Positions 52,701 to 60,552 of a stretch of DNA of 64,000 nucleotides are shown here, one piece after another. Numbering within the stretch: the first letter of the stretch is position 1; every line of letters starts with the position of its first letter. The stretch lies in contig NZ_JACHLZ010000001.1 in assembly GCF_014204755.1 (NCBI RefSeq), forward strand, positions 2,914,001 through 2,978,000, read 5' to 3'. Below the pieces are notes generated by a model. The model had not been told where the DNA came from and made no database searches. It was given only the letters and a program-made list of their open reading frames with translations. The DNA comes from Brachybacterium aquaticum. GTDB lineage: Bacteria; Actinomycetota; Actinomycetes; Actinomycetales; Dermabacteraceae. The position numbers and the translations under genes are program-made.

Positions 52701-52944
52701 CTTCCAGGTGATCCACCCGTTCCTGCCGATGACCCATGCGGTCGACGCCTTCCGCGGCGCGATCGGCGGCGGCTGGATCGACCCGGTCGGGGACATCTCC
52801 TGGTTGTCCGCCTGGCTGGTCCTCGGCCTTGTGCTGGGCCTGCTCGGCTCAGCGGTGCAGCGCCGCCGGCTCGGCGCCGGCGCACGGGCCGAGGAGGACG
52901 ACGCCGACGATCCTGCGGCCGCGGCGCAGCCCGTCACGGCATAG
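49798..52944 (+). CDS. YhgE/Pip-family membrane protein with extended helical repeat region
   Basis: A 1,048-residue protein. N-terminal helix at IAALFVTGLAMVPMIYSGNM, an extracytoplasmic domain with the family marks ITAAVVNEDVG and YRFVEVPAAEARQGLEDGTY, then about 600 residues of LADGA/LATGA-type heptads predicted to form a long coiled stalk, and five to six membrane helices at the end resembling ABC-2 permeases (LFLAISLWVGGMAIFLMMPP onward; SGAGGTYPTGTLPAFFQ). Relatives are phage infection protein and ESX/type VII-like EsaA. The role is unknown; an envelope export or adhesion function is usual. Starts at GTG 49798, directly after an operator-like palindrome. Confidence 0.88.
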   Translation: MSPVQRLLRALLTALSSALRTVLTALGSAGTAIGRGLSAAGRGAAALLPREWKKPIAALFVTGLAMVPMIYSGNMTWSFHDPSNNLDQITAAVVNEDVGADSTAPDGTVSHLDVGAEFTDTLLSKDQPNLYRFVEVPAAEARQGLEDGTYGATVEIPADFSANIASLGGDAEQAAPAMLTVTTNDSVNYVGGNFTKSVGTALTEALRGSVLEQYLDQIYVGFTSIHDGLVDAADGASDLADGAATLHDGTGQLVDGSTQLADGTAQVADGAHSAADGAATLHDGTVDLVVGLDQLAAGAVTLQDGSATLATGAGDLSSGLATLDANSPTLRSGADALATGTSQLAGGASDLATGAGQVADGTQLLEDTVTDAQQRAAELGITEQSVQTTSDDLVDAIDALDRAASGMPGRLDTPISDASTLSTSASTLDQAVSDVDDAAQDLADSTADRATDARTVRDGAATIGEDVSGLDTAVQDAAGAAATAADSTGTAADTARTYTETVDDLATRCADSGADPAFCQELTDLSAASPQVRDETSTAATDATGANDLATTAADTSTDVAGTAESMTGAADSLVDYLDGLDTATSTLAEGTSALSDTTTTIADGASTLHGDLTTVQQDAEAAVPAPASGRSASELAGDLTSQARTAAQELPEAYRLLGQGAEDVRTLNSGAQQVSTGAQQLADASGTARDGASQLSSGIGTYTDGVAAADSGARQVASGADQLADGAGTLADGAASADDGARRLEAGADTLADGTAELATGADQAADGAGELEDGAVSVDEGAGQLADGAGTLADGLADSEDQVPSYTDSESQHLAETAADPVQMSFVRDHELTRFGEGLAPLFLAISLWVGGMAIFLMMPPFSAEAMARGVGPVRLLAGGLVPALLLGLVQTAVAVAALRFGVGIGIEHMGAFLAMAGLTSLVFVALNHGFGALFGPVGKFVALVLVALQISGAGGTYPTGTLPAFFQVIHPFLPMTHAVDAFRGAIGGGWIDPVGDISWLSAWLVLGLVLGLLGSAVQRRRLGAGARAEEDDADDPAAAAQPVTA

Positions 52945-52969
52945 CTGGCGGCCGGGTACAGCCGACTTC

Positions 52970-53017
52970 TGCGCGCTCACGGTCGATGCCGAGGCCGACA
53001 TCGACCGTGAGCGCGCA
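52970..53017. repeat. dispersed hairpin family, copy B
   Basis: TGCGCGCTCACGGTCGATG (52970-52988) and its exact complement (52999-53017) enclose a 10-base loop. It lies 25 bases after the YhgE/Pip stop and also faces the 3' end of the UDP-glucose dehydrogenase gene. See copies at 42917 and 63494. Confidence 0.9.
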
Positions 53018-53147
53018 CAACTCAGCCACGGCCATCGTGCATGGGGAACAGTTGCTGGAATCCCTCACGCATTCCTGCACGTGTTCCCCGCGCGCTGCTC
53101 ACGTCAGCGCCGCGCGGCACGCTGTCGATCACCTGCCCGCGCGCGCA

Positions 53148-54548
53148 CTACGCGGCAGCCACCTGATCGCTCGTGTCCAACCTCTCCGCCGCGGCCGCCG
53201 CCTGCGGGGCCTCGCCGCGGCCGAGGCTGCGCAGCTCCCAGCCGGCCTCCCTCCACGCCGCCGGGTCCAGCACGGTGCGCCCGTCCAGCATGCGGGGCGC
53301 GGCGACGAGCCCGGCGGTCCGCGCAGGGTCCAGCTCGCGGTACTCGGGCCACTCGGTCAGGAGCACCACCAGCTCAGCACCATGAAGCGCCTCGTCGGTG
53401 TCCTGCACGAAGCGGTCCTCCCCCACCAGCCGCTGGGCACCGGCACGGGCGGCGGGGTCGGTGACGGTGACGTCGGCCCCGGCGTCGAGCAGCCGGCGGG
53501 CGACGTCGAGGGCCGGGGAGTCGCGCACGTCGTCGCTGTCGGGCTTGAACGCGGCGCCGAGCACGGTGATCCGTCGGCCGCCCAGCCCGCCGAGCATCTC
53601 GGAGGCGAGCTCCACGACCCGCGCGCGGCGGCGCTCGTTGATCGTGTCCACCTCGCGCAGGAACCCGAGCGCCTCGCCGACGCCGTGCTGCTCGGCGCTG
53701 GCGAGGAAGGCGCGGATGTCCTTGGGGAGGCAGCCCCCGCCGAAGCCGACGCCGGCGCGCAGGAACCTGCTGCCGATGCGGTCGTCCATGCCGATCGCAA
53801 CGGCGACGTCGGTGACGTCCGCGCCGGTGGCCTCGCACATCTCCGCCACCGCATTGATGAAGGAGATCTTGGTGGCCAGGAACGCGTTGGCGGAGACCTT
53901 GACCAGCTCCGCCGCCTCGTAGCCCATGACCAGGCGCGGGGTCCCGGCCTCGAGCAGCGGCGCGTAGACCGCGTCGAGGGCCCGGACGCGCGGGTCCTGC
54001 TCGGGGGCGGACCCGTCGGCCGACGGGATCCCGTAGACGAGCCGATCCGGGGTGAGGGTGTCCCGCACGGCGAAGCCCTCGCGCAGGAACTCGGGGTTCC
54101 ACATCAGCTGCGCGCCGGGGACGTGCTCGAGGCGGGCGGCGAGGGCGCGGGCGGTGCCGGCGGGAACGGTGGACTTGCCGACGACCAGCGTGGGGGCGCC
54201 GGCGCGGGCGGGGAGCACGGCGGCGAGCGCGTCGACCGCGGACTCGAGGTAGCTCAGGTCCGCGCCCGTGCCGTCGGCGCGCTGCGGGGTGCCGAGGCCG
54301 AGGAAGTGCACGTCGGCGCCCGCGAGCTCGGCGTAGTCGGTGGTGAAGCGGAGGCGTCCGGCGGCGAGGCCGCGCCGGAGGAGCTCCTCGAAGCCGGGCT
54401 CGTGGAAGGGGGCGCGGCCGGACTGCAGGGCGGCGACGCGCTCGGCGTCGACATCCAGGCCGATCACGTCGTGGCCGAGCTCGGCCATAGCGGCGGCGTG
54501 GACGGCGCCGAGGTAGCCGACGCCGATCACGGAGATCTTCTGGGTCAT
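53148..54548 (-). CDS. ugd: UDP-glucose 6-dehydrogenase
   Basis: A 466-residue NAD-dependent enzyme that oxidises UDP-glucose to UDP-glucuronate. The N-terminal Rossmann loop is ISVIGVGYLGAVHAAAMAEL; EFLREGFAVRDTLTPDR and MWNPEFLREG are the substrate-binding region; the catalytic Cys lies in GVGFGGGCLPKDIRAF (about residue 265); the C-terminal domain shows ITVLGAAFKPDSDDVRDSPA. It starts at the ATG at 54548, 4 bases beyond the kinase stop, so it is last in the surface-glycan operon. A partial second copy starts at the right edge of the window. Confidence 0.95.
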   Translation of the reverse strand: MTQKISVIGVGYLGAVHAAAMAELGHDVIGLDVDAERVAALQSGRAPFHEPGFEELLRRGLAAGRLRFTTDYAELAGADVHFLGLGTPQRADGTGADLSYLESAVDALAAVLPARAGAPTLVVGKSTVPAGTARALAARLEHVPGAQLMWNPEFLREGFAVRDTLTPDRLVYGIPSADGSAPEQDPRVRALDAVYAPLLEAGTPRLVMGYEAAELVKVSANAFLATKISFINAVAEMCEATGADVTDVAVAIGMDDRIGSRFLRAGVGFGGGCLPKDIRAFLASAEQHGVGEALGFLREVDTINERRRARVVELASEMLGGLGGRRITVLGAAFKPDSDDVRDSPALDVARRLLDAGADVTVTDPAARAGAQRLVGEDRFVQDTDEALHGAELVVLLTEWPEYRELDPARTAGLVAAPRMLDGRTVLDPAAWREAGWELRSLGRGEAPQAAAAAERLDTSDQVAAA

Positions 54549-54552
54549 GACG

Positions 54553-57126
54553 TCACGGTCCTTTCGTGGTGGGGACTGCGGGGTGGGGAGGGGTGGAAGC
54601 GAGTGCGGCCGACGGGGCAGTGCCGGCCGACGCGGACTGAGCGAGCTCGGCGGCGAGGCGTCGGGCGTTCTCCTGCCAGCGCGGACGGAATGCGTACACG
54701 CAGGTGAGGCGCGCTAGGGTCGCGGCCTCGTAGGCGGCGAGGGTGTCGGGGTCGATGCCCTCGCGGTCCGCGGCGCCGTCGATCTCGCCCTGGACCTCGC
54801 AGGCGTGGTCCGCGCTCCAGATCTCCTGCAGCTCGCGCCAGCGGGTGTGGGCGCGGAGGTTTCCGAGGTCCAGGGCGGGGTCGCCCCAGGTCGCGGTGTC
54901 CACGTCGAGCAGGCCGGGTGCGGCACCCTCGAGGTGGAGGATCTGCTTGTCGTGCAGGTCGCGGTGCACGAGCGCAGGTCGCGCCGGTGCAGGGGTGCCG
55001 GCGAGGGCGCGCAGGGCGGCGCCGACGGCGGCCTCGCGGCCCGCTGCCCCGTCCGGATCGACGGCGCGGGCGCGTTCGAGCCAGGTGATGAGCACCTGCG
55101 CCTCGGCGTCGGCGCCGTGGAGGTCGCCGAGCACGCTCTGCTCCTCGCGGGAGCGGGTGATCGCCTGCGACCAGGCGTCCATCACGCCGCGCCAGGCGCG
55201 CTGCCAGGTCCCGTCCTCGCGCCGGAGCGGCTCGTGGAGGGTGCGGCCGGGGAGCTCGGCGAGGATGATCGTGTCCTCGTCGGCCGCGAGCAGGGCGGGG
55301 GTGCGGAAGGGGCCGTCGAAGGGCGCCGCCGTAGCGAGGGCGTCGCGGAGTCTCGCGGCCCGGCCGGGGCGGACTATCTTCACGTACCGGGCGGGGCGCT
55401 GCCCGGGCCTGGCCGCCAGGCGCACCACGGCGCGCTTGCCCGGGCGCAGCGAGACGAGCTGTCCGTCGGGGTGCGCGGTGAGGGTGCGGGCAAGACCGGG
55501 CAGGCGCGGGTCCTCCCCCAGGCGGTGGAGGGTGAGCGCGCCGGTCGCGGGGTCGACGCGCGCGCCGCGGAGGGCGCCGGAGCCGGCGCCGCCCTCGGCC
55601 GACGGGGTTCCCTCGGAGTGCGCGCCGCCGTCGGTCGCGTGCTCGTCGGCCGCCTCTTCGTCGGCCGAGCCGCCGACGGCCCGCAGCTCGAGCGGCATGC
55701 CGCGGCCGTCGTCGGGCCAGGCCCGCTCCACGCGCCACGTCGCCCCACCGTCGCTGACCTGAGCGGGGATCCGGGTCGTCGGCGCGGTGCCCGAGGCAGG
55801 GGGTGCGACCGGTGCGGGCGCAGCAGCGCCGGCGGGCGCTGCGACACCGGCGGGGGCGGCGACACCCGACTCCGCAGCCCCGCCCGGCAGGGGCAGCCAG
55901 GCGGGCTCGCCGAGCACGGCGCCGGCGAGGTCCAGGCGCTTCTCGAGCAGCAGGGGCCAGCCCTCCTGCGCGCGGCGCATCGGGTCGACCGACGCGGCGG
56001 CGAGAGCGCGGGCGGTCCACGCCGCGAGCTCCGAGGTCTCCGGCAGCGCGCCCCCGGCGGCGACGTATCCCTCGAGAAACGCCTCGGCGAGACGCGGCCG
56101 CCCCATGACCAGGCACGACGCGAGCCAGGCACCGAGGTCCGCGCCGAGCGGTCCGGTGCCGGAGCGGTCGAGGTCGACGATGCGGATGGCGGGCTCGGCC
56201 GCGGTGCCCTCGGCGTGGGTGTCCACGAGCACCTGGTCGGGGGTGAGGTCGCCGTGGAGCAGGCCGGTGCGGGGCGCGTCGGGCAGGGCCTCGTCGAGGC
56301 GGGCGGCGAGGGTGCGCACGGCGCGGCCGCGGTGCGGGAGCAGCTCGCCGAGCAGGTCGAGGGAGTCGGGGACGGTGCGGCCCAGGCGCGCGGCCGGCAG
56401 CGCCGCCGACGGCTCCGCGCCGTGGAGGCGGGCGATCGCCGCGCCGGTCGCCCGGGCGGCGTGCGCGGCGGCGGAGTCCGTCGGCCCGAGCGCGGGGTCG
56501 GCGAGATCACCCTGACCCCAGTGGGCGCTGCGCACCGCGTGGGCGTCCGACGTGGGCCGCAGAGCCAGGGTGGGCAACTCCAGCGCGCGCCACGCCTCGG
56601 CGGCGCGCAGCAGCCGGTCCAGGGGGCGGGAGGCGATGCGGAGCACCTGCTCGGAGGCGGGGACGCCGAGGACCACGTGCTTTGCGGGGTTGTAGGAGAG
56701 GACGCGGATCCGCTGGGCACCGGCGCGGCGGGCGCGGCGCAGGGCGCGGTCCACGGAACGTCCCAGGCGCGGGTCGGCGTCCAGGCCGCCGGTGAGCAGG
56801 GTCGTGCCCGACTCCTCGCGGACCTGGAGGGGCACGTCGCGGCGGGCGGCGCGGCGCAGGGCCCCGTCGCGCTTGTCGGCGTCGGCCGTGAGCATCGCCC
56901 AGCCGACGTCAGCCGGAGTGTCCCCGCCGGGGCGGGAGCCGGGGCTACGGTGGCCGACCATGACGCTCGCGCCGGGCTTGATCCGCACCCGGGAGAGCTC
57001 CACGGAGCGACCGAGCAGCGCGGTGAGCTGCGCCGGGTCCAGGATCCGGGCGGCGCCGGGCAGGTCGGCGTGGGCGGTGAGCAGGTCCAGCGGGTCGCTG
57101 GGGGCGGTGAGAACGTGCGGGGTCAT
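54553..57126 (-). CDS. protein with two tandem aminoglycoside-phosphotransferase-like kinase domains
   Basis: An 857-residue protein. Kinase unit 1 (about residues 1-400) has the catalytic loop GLLHGDLTPDQVLVD and metal Asp in IRIVDLDRSGTGPLGADLG. Unit 2 (about 520-835) has ALVHRDLHDKQILHLEG and GLLDVDTATWGDPALDLGN. Both have Gln where the usual family motif has Asn. An Ala/Pro/Gly-rich linker separates them. No membrane segments. Relatives phosphorylate small alcohols or sugars; here a sugar, inositol or lipid-head acceptor is possible. It starts at 57126 with a 4-base overlap to the exporter stop, so it belongs to the same operon. The double-kinase layout is unusual. Confidence 0.8.
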   Translation of the reverse strand: MTPHVLTAPSDPLDLLTAHADLPGAARILDPAQLTALLGRSVELSRVRIKPGASVMVGHRSPGSRPGGDTPADVGWAMLTADADKRDGALRRAARRDVPLQVREESGTTLLTGGLDADPRLGRSVDRALRRARRAGAQRIRVLSYNPAKHVVLGVPASEQVLRIASRPLDRLLRAAEAWRALELPTLALRPTSDAHAVRSAHWGQGDLADPALGPTDSAAAHAARATGAAIARLHGAEPSAALPAARLGRTVPDSLDLLGELLPHRGRAVRTLAARLDEALPDAPRTGLLHGDLTPDQVLVDTHAEGTAAEPAIRIVDLDRSGTGPLGADLGAWLASCLVMGRPRLAEAFLEGYVAAGGALPETSELAAWTARALAAASVDPMRRAQEGWPLLLEKRLDLAGAVLGEPAWLPLPGGAAESGVAAPAGVAAPAGAAAPAPVAPPASGTAPTTRIPAQVSDGGATWRVERAWPDDGRGMPLELRAVGGSADEEAADEHATDGGAHSEGTPSAEGGAGSGALRGARVDPATGALTLHRLGEDPRLPGLARTLTAHPDGQLVSLRPGKRAVVRLAARPGQRPARYVKIVRPGRAARLRDALATAAPFDGPFRTPALLAADEDTIILAELPGRTLHEPLRREDGTWQRAWRGVMDAWSQAITRSREEQSVLGDLHGADAEAQVLITWLERARAVDPDGAAGREAAVGAALRALAGTPAPARPALVHRDLHDKQILHLEGAAPGLLDVDTATWGDPALDLGNLRAHTRWRELQEIWSADHACEVQGEIDGAADREGIDPDTLAAYEAATLARLTCVYAFRPRWQENARRLAAELAQSASAGTAPSAALASTPPHPAVPTTKGP

Positions 57127-59291
57127 CGGGTCTCCTTGCCGTCATGGGGCCGGAAGGCGTCGGTGCCGGGTGCGGTGTGGGGCGCAGTGTCGAGCACGGC
57201 CCAGGCGTTGACCTCGGCCTCGTCGGCCGCCGGGCGCTGGGGCGCCTCGACCTCCGGCGAATCGCCCGCGCCCGCCGCCGCAGCGTCCTCCCCCGCCTCC
57301 CGCTCGGTGCTCTGGGCGAGCATCCAGCGGGCGTAGCGGGAGTCGGGGTCGGCGGCCAGCACGGCCGGGGAGCCGTCCTCGAGGATGGCGCCGTCCTCGA
57401 TCCACAGCACCCGGTCCAGGCCCTGGACCATCGCGGCATCGTGCGTGATCGACAGGGTGGTGCGGCCACGGGAGAGCTCCACGATCGACTCGTTGACCTG
57501 CGCCTTCGAGGCAGGGTCGAGGCCCGTGGTGGCCTCGTCGAGCACCACCACCGGGGAGCGTCGGATGATCGCGCGGGCGATCGCGAGGCGCTGCCGCTGC
57601 CCGCCGGAGAGGGTGTCGCCGCGGTTGCCGAGCACGGTGTCGTAGCCGTCCGGCAGCGCCATGACGAAGTCGTGGGCACCGGCGCGGCGCGCGGCCTCCT
57701 CCACCTCGTCGTCGGTGGCGTCGCGTCGGCCGTAGCGGATGTTCTCCCGCACGGAGACGGAGAACAGCACCGACTCCTGGGGCAGGATCGCGACGTGGCG
57801 GCGCAGGTCCGCCAGGCGCACGGTCTGCACGTCGTAGCCGCCGACGCGCAGGATCCCGTCGTCGGGCTCGGCCAGGCGCAGCAGGTAGGAGACGAGGGTG
57901 GACTTGCCGCCGCCGGAGGGGCCGAGGATGCCCACGTGCTGCCCGGCCGGGACGTACAGGTCCAGGTCCTCGAACAGGGGGCGGCCGTGGCCGTCGCGGG
58001 AGGTGAGGCCCTTGATCTCCACGGTCCCGTCGCTCATGCGCATGGGGCGCGGATGAGGCGGGTCCTGGATCTCGACCTGCTCGTCCAGAAGGTCGGCGAT
58101 CCGCTCGCCGGAGGCGGCGGCGCGGGCGATGCGGCCGGTGTACTTGGCCATGTCGCGCAGCGGCTTCATCGCGATCTTCAGGTACATCACGAACAGCACC
58201 AGGTCGCCGGGGGTCATGGTGCCGCGCAGCACCTGCAGGGAACCGGAGAGCAGCACGGCGGCCTGGGCGATGCCGACGACGAGGTCGGTGGTGCGCTCGA
58301 GCCCGGCGGAGAGCTTCTTGGCCTTCACCCCGGCCTTCATCGCCTTCTCGTTGCCGCCGGCGAACTCGGAGGCGACCGTGCCCTCCAGCCCGTAGGACTG
58401 GACCACGCGGATCGCACCGAGCGCCTCGGCGGCGGAGCCGACGAGGGCGCCCTCGCCCTTGCGGGTGGAGCGGGAGGCGGAGACGATGCCCGGCGAGGAC
58501 GCGCGCGAGAGCAGCAGGTACCCGATCGCGGCGACGATGACGATCCCGGCGAGGCTCGGTTCGAGCAGCGCCATCACGACCAGGAGCGTGACCAGGGTGA
58601 TCACGTTCCCGACCAGCGGCAGACCGGCGGTGACCGCCACGTCCTGCAGGCGTCCCATGTCGCCGACCAGGCGCTGGGAGGTGTCGCCGATCGAGGCGCG
58701 CTGGTGGTAGCGCAGGGACAGGGACTGGACGTGGTCGAACACGCGGGTGCGCAGCTCTGTCGCGATCCGGGCCCCGACCAGGGCGAAGGAGACGGTGGAG
58801 AGGTAGTTCGCGCCGGCGCGGCCGCCGACGATGATCAGCAGCGCGAGCGCCGAGGCGACGACGGTGCCGGTGACGTCCAGGCCGAACGGGGTGGCGTCCG
58901 GCATGGTCGCGCCGAGGGCGGAGGTGACCGCGTCGATCGCGAACTTCATCGGCCACGGCTCGAGCACCCGGAAGGCGACGTCGGCCAGCAGCGCCACCAG
59001 GCCCAGCAGGATGAGTCCGATGTGGCGGGGCAGATGCGGGCGGACCACGTGCAGGGTGCGGCGCAGCGCGGAGGGATCGAGCTTGTCCTTGTCCTTCTTC
59101 TTCCCGGACTTCTTCCCGGACTTCTTCGTGCTCGCCTTCGCCGGCTCCCGCGGGGGCTCGACGGGCGTCGGGGCGAGCTCATCGGGGCGCTGGTGCTTCG
59201 GCGGTGCCGTTGCGCGCGAGGCCAGGCCGGCGCGGGGGTTGACCCCGGCGCGGGGATGCAGGCCGGTGCGGGAGGTGCCGATGGCCATCAT
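57123..59291 (-). CDS. ABC exporter (membrane domain fused to ATPase)
   Basis: A 722-residue half-transporter. A basic Lys-rich N-terminus (KKSGKKSGKKKDKDK) precedes six membrane helices from IGLILLGLVALLADVAF. The ATPase has Walker A GPSGGGKSTLVSYL, signature LSGGQRQRLAIARA, Walker B VVVLDEATTGLD and H-loop SITHDAAM. Domain layout fits MsbA-like lipid or glycolipid exporters. An acidic tail of about 75 residues follows. It starts at 59291 (MMAIGTSRTG), overlapping the upstream glycosyltransferase stop. Likely job: flip a glycan-lipid made by the adjoining enzymes (inference). Confidence 0.92.
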   Translation of the reverse strand: MMAIGTSRTGLHPRAGVNPRAGLASRATAPPKHQRPDELAPTPVEPPREPAKASTKKSGKKSGKKKDKDKLDPSALRRTLHVVRPHLPRHIGLILLGLVALLADVAFRVLEPWPMKFAIDAVTSALGATMPDATPFGLDVTGTVVASALALLIIVGGRAGANYLSTVSFALVGARIATELRTRVFDHVQSLSLRYHQRASIGDTSQRLVGDMGRLQDVAVTAGLPLVGNVITLVTLLVVMALLEPSLAGIVIVAAIGYLLLSRASSPGIVSASRSTRKGEGALVGSAAEALGAIRVVQSYGLEGTVASEFAGGNEKAMKAGVKAKKLSAGLERTTDLVVGIAQAAVLLSGSLQVLRGTMTPGDLVLFVMYLKIAMKPLRDMAKYTGRIARAAASGERIADLLDEQVEIQDPPHPRPMRMSDGTVEIKGLTSRDGHGRPLFEDLDLYVPAGQHVGILGPSGGGKSTLVSYLLRLAEPDDGILRVGGYDVQTVRLADLRRHVAILPQESVLFSVSVRENIRYGRRDATDDEVEEAARRAGAHDFVMALPDGYDTVLGNRGDTLSGGQRQRLAIARAIIRRSPVVVLDEATTGLDPASKAQVNESIVELSRGRTTLSITHDAAMVQGLDRVLWIEDGAILEDGSPAVLAADPDSRYARWMLAQSTEREAGEDAAAAGAGDSPEVEAPQRPAADEAEVNAWAVLDTAPHTAPGTDAFRPHDGKETR

Positions 59292-60550
59292 GCCGCCACC
59301 TGCACGAGATCCATCAGGTCGCGGCAGCGACGACGCCAGTCGTGCTCGGCGACCGCCGTCTCCCGCGCCGCGCGGCCGAGGTGCGCGCGACGGCCCGGGT
59401 CGGCGGCGAGCTCGTCGAGGGCGCTCGCGAGGGCGTCCACGTCGCCGGCCGGGACGAGCACGCCGAGCGCGCCGTCCTCGAGCATCGAAGGGATGGTGCC
59501 GATCGCCGAGGCGACGACGGGCAGCCCGGCGGCAAGGTACTCGTACACCTTCAGCGGGGAGAAGTAGTGGTCACCGGCCGGGTAGGGAGCGACCGCGATG
59601 TCCATGCCGCGCAGCGCGGCGGGCACCTCTTCCGGGGCGACGGCGCCGCGCAGGCGCACCCGGTCCGCGATGCCGAGCTCCGCGGCGAGCGCCTCGAGGC
59701 TCCCCTGCTCGGGGCCGGTGCCGACCACGTCCAGGCGCAGGTCGCCGCGGGTGCGGGCGAGCGCCCGCAGCAGCAGGTCCGTGCCGTGCCAGGGCTTCAG
59801 GGTGCCGACGAAGCCGACGGTGACCGGGCCGGCGGCGCCGTCGGCCTCGAGGCCGTCGTTCGCACGTCCGTCGGCCGCGAGTCCGTCGCTCCCGATCCCG
59901 TGGGCCGACGGGGCTCCCGCAGCGGCTCCCAGCGGGCGCGGGGTGATGCGGTCGGTATTCACGCCGTTCGGGGTGACGACCACGCGCGCTGCGACGGCGC
60001 CCTGCTGGATCGTCCACTCGGCGACGGGCGGCGAGACGCAGGAGACGACCGCGGCGGCCTCGAGCTGCCGGCGGGTCGCCTCGACCGCCCCCTCCTCGTC
60101 GTAGAGGCTGCGGTGCCGGCGCTGCTCGGTGATCAGCGGCGCGTTGACCTCGAGGATCGTCGGGATCGGGCGGGCCCCGTCGGCCGCGCCCATCCCGTCG
60201 GCCCCGCCCTCGCCCGACGGGGCGGCGAGCCGCGCGGCGACGTCGGAGAAGAGCGAGTAGCGCTCGTAGGCGAGGTCGAAGCCCTCCGCGAGGATCTCGG
60301 CGGCGATGTCGGCGGCGGCGCGGGCGACGGCGGCCTCGCGCTCAGGGCCCTTGCCCTTGGGGAGGCGGTGGCGGCGCACGTCGAGGTCCGCGAGGTCGAC
60401 GGGCACGTGCTCGTCGGTGCGGGTGCAGAACACGGTGACCTGGTGGCCGTCGGCGCGCAGCGCCCGGGTGACCTCCTGGACGTGCACGGAGGCTCCCTTG
60501 GTGCCGAACACCCCGATGCCGGGGTCGAGCAGGACGTAGGCGATCCTCAT
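59288..60550 (-). CDS. glycosyltransferase family 4
   Basis: A 420-residue GT-B enzyme. N-terminal IAYVLLDPGIGVFGTKGASV is the acceptor-domain loop; C-terminal VTVGFVGTLKPWHGTDLLLR, LRLDVVGTGPEQGSLEALA and YFSPLKVYEYLAAGLPVVAS are the GT4 donor domain. It overlaps the exporter start by 4 bases, and the next glycosyltransferase stops 3 bases upstream. An Ala/Gly/Asp-rich insertion (about 225-250) may be a loop expansion. Substrate unknown. Confidence 0.9.
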   Translation of the reverse strand: MRIAYVLLDPGIGVFGTKGASVHVQEVTRALRADGHQVTVFCTRTDEHVPVDLADLDVRRHRLPKGKGPEREAAVARAAADIAAEILAEGFDLAYERYSLFSDVAARLAAPSGEGGADGMGAADGARPIPTILEVNAPLITEQRRHRSLYDEEGAVEATRRQLEAAAVVSCVSPPVAEWTIQQGAVAARVVVTPNGVNTDRITPRPLGAAAGAPSAHGIGSDGLAADGRANDGLEADGAAGPVTVGFVGTLKPWHGTDLLLRALARTRGDLRLDVVGTGPEQGSLEALAAELGIADRVRLRGAVAPEEVPAALRGMDIAVAPYPAGDHYFSPLKVYEYLAAGLPVVASAIGTIPSMLEDGALGVLVPAGDVDALASALDELAADPGRRAHLGRAARETAVAEHDWRRRCRDLMDLVQVAA

Positions 60551-60552
60551 GA

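Noticed and set aside
49846-52737. A 963-codon antisense open frame in the YhgE/Pip gene
   Set aside because: The repetitive heptads on the coding strand create a long open antisense frame without recognisable domains or a start site.
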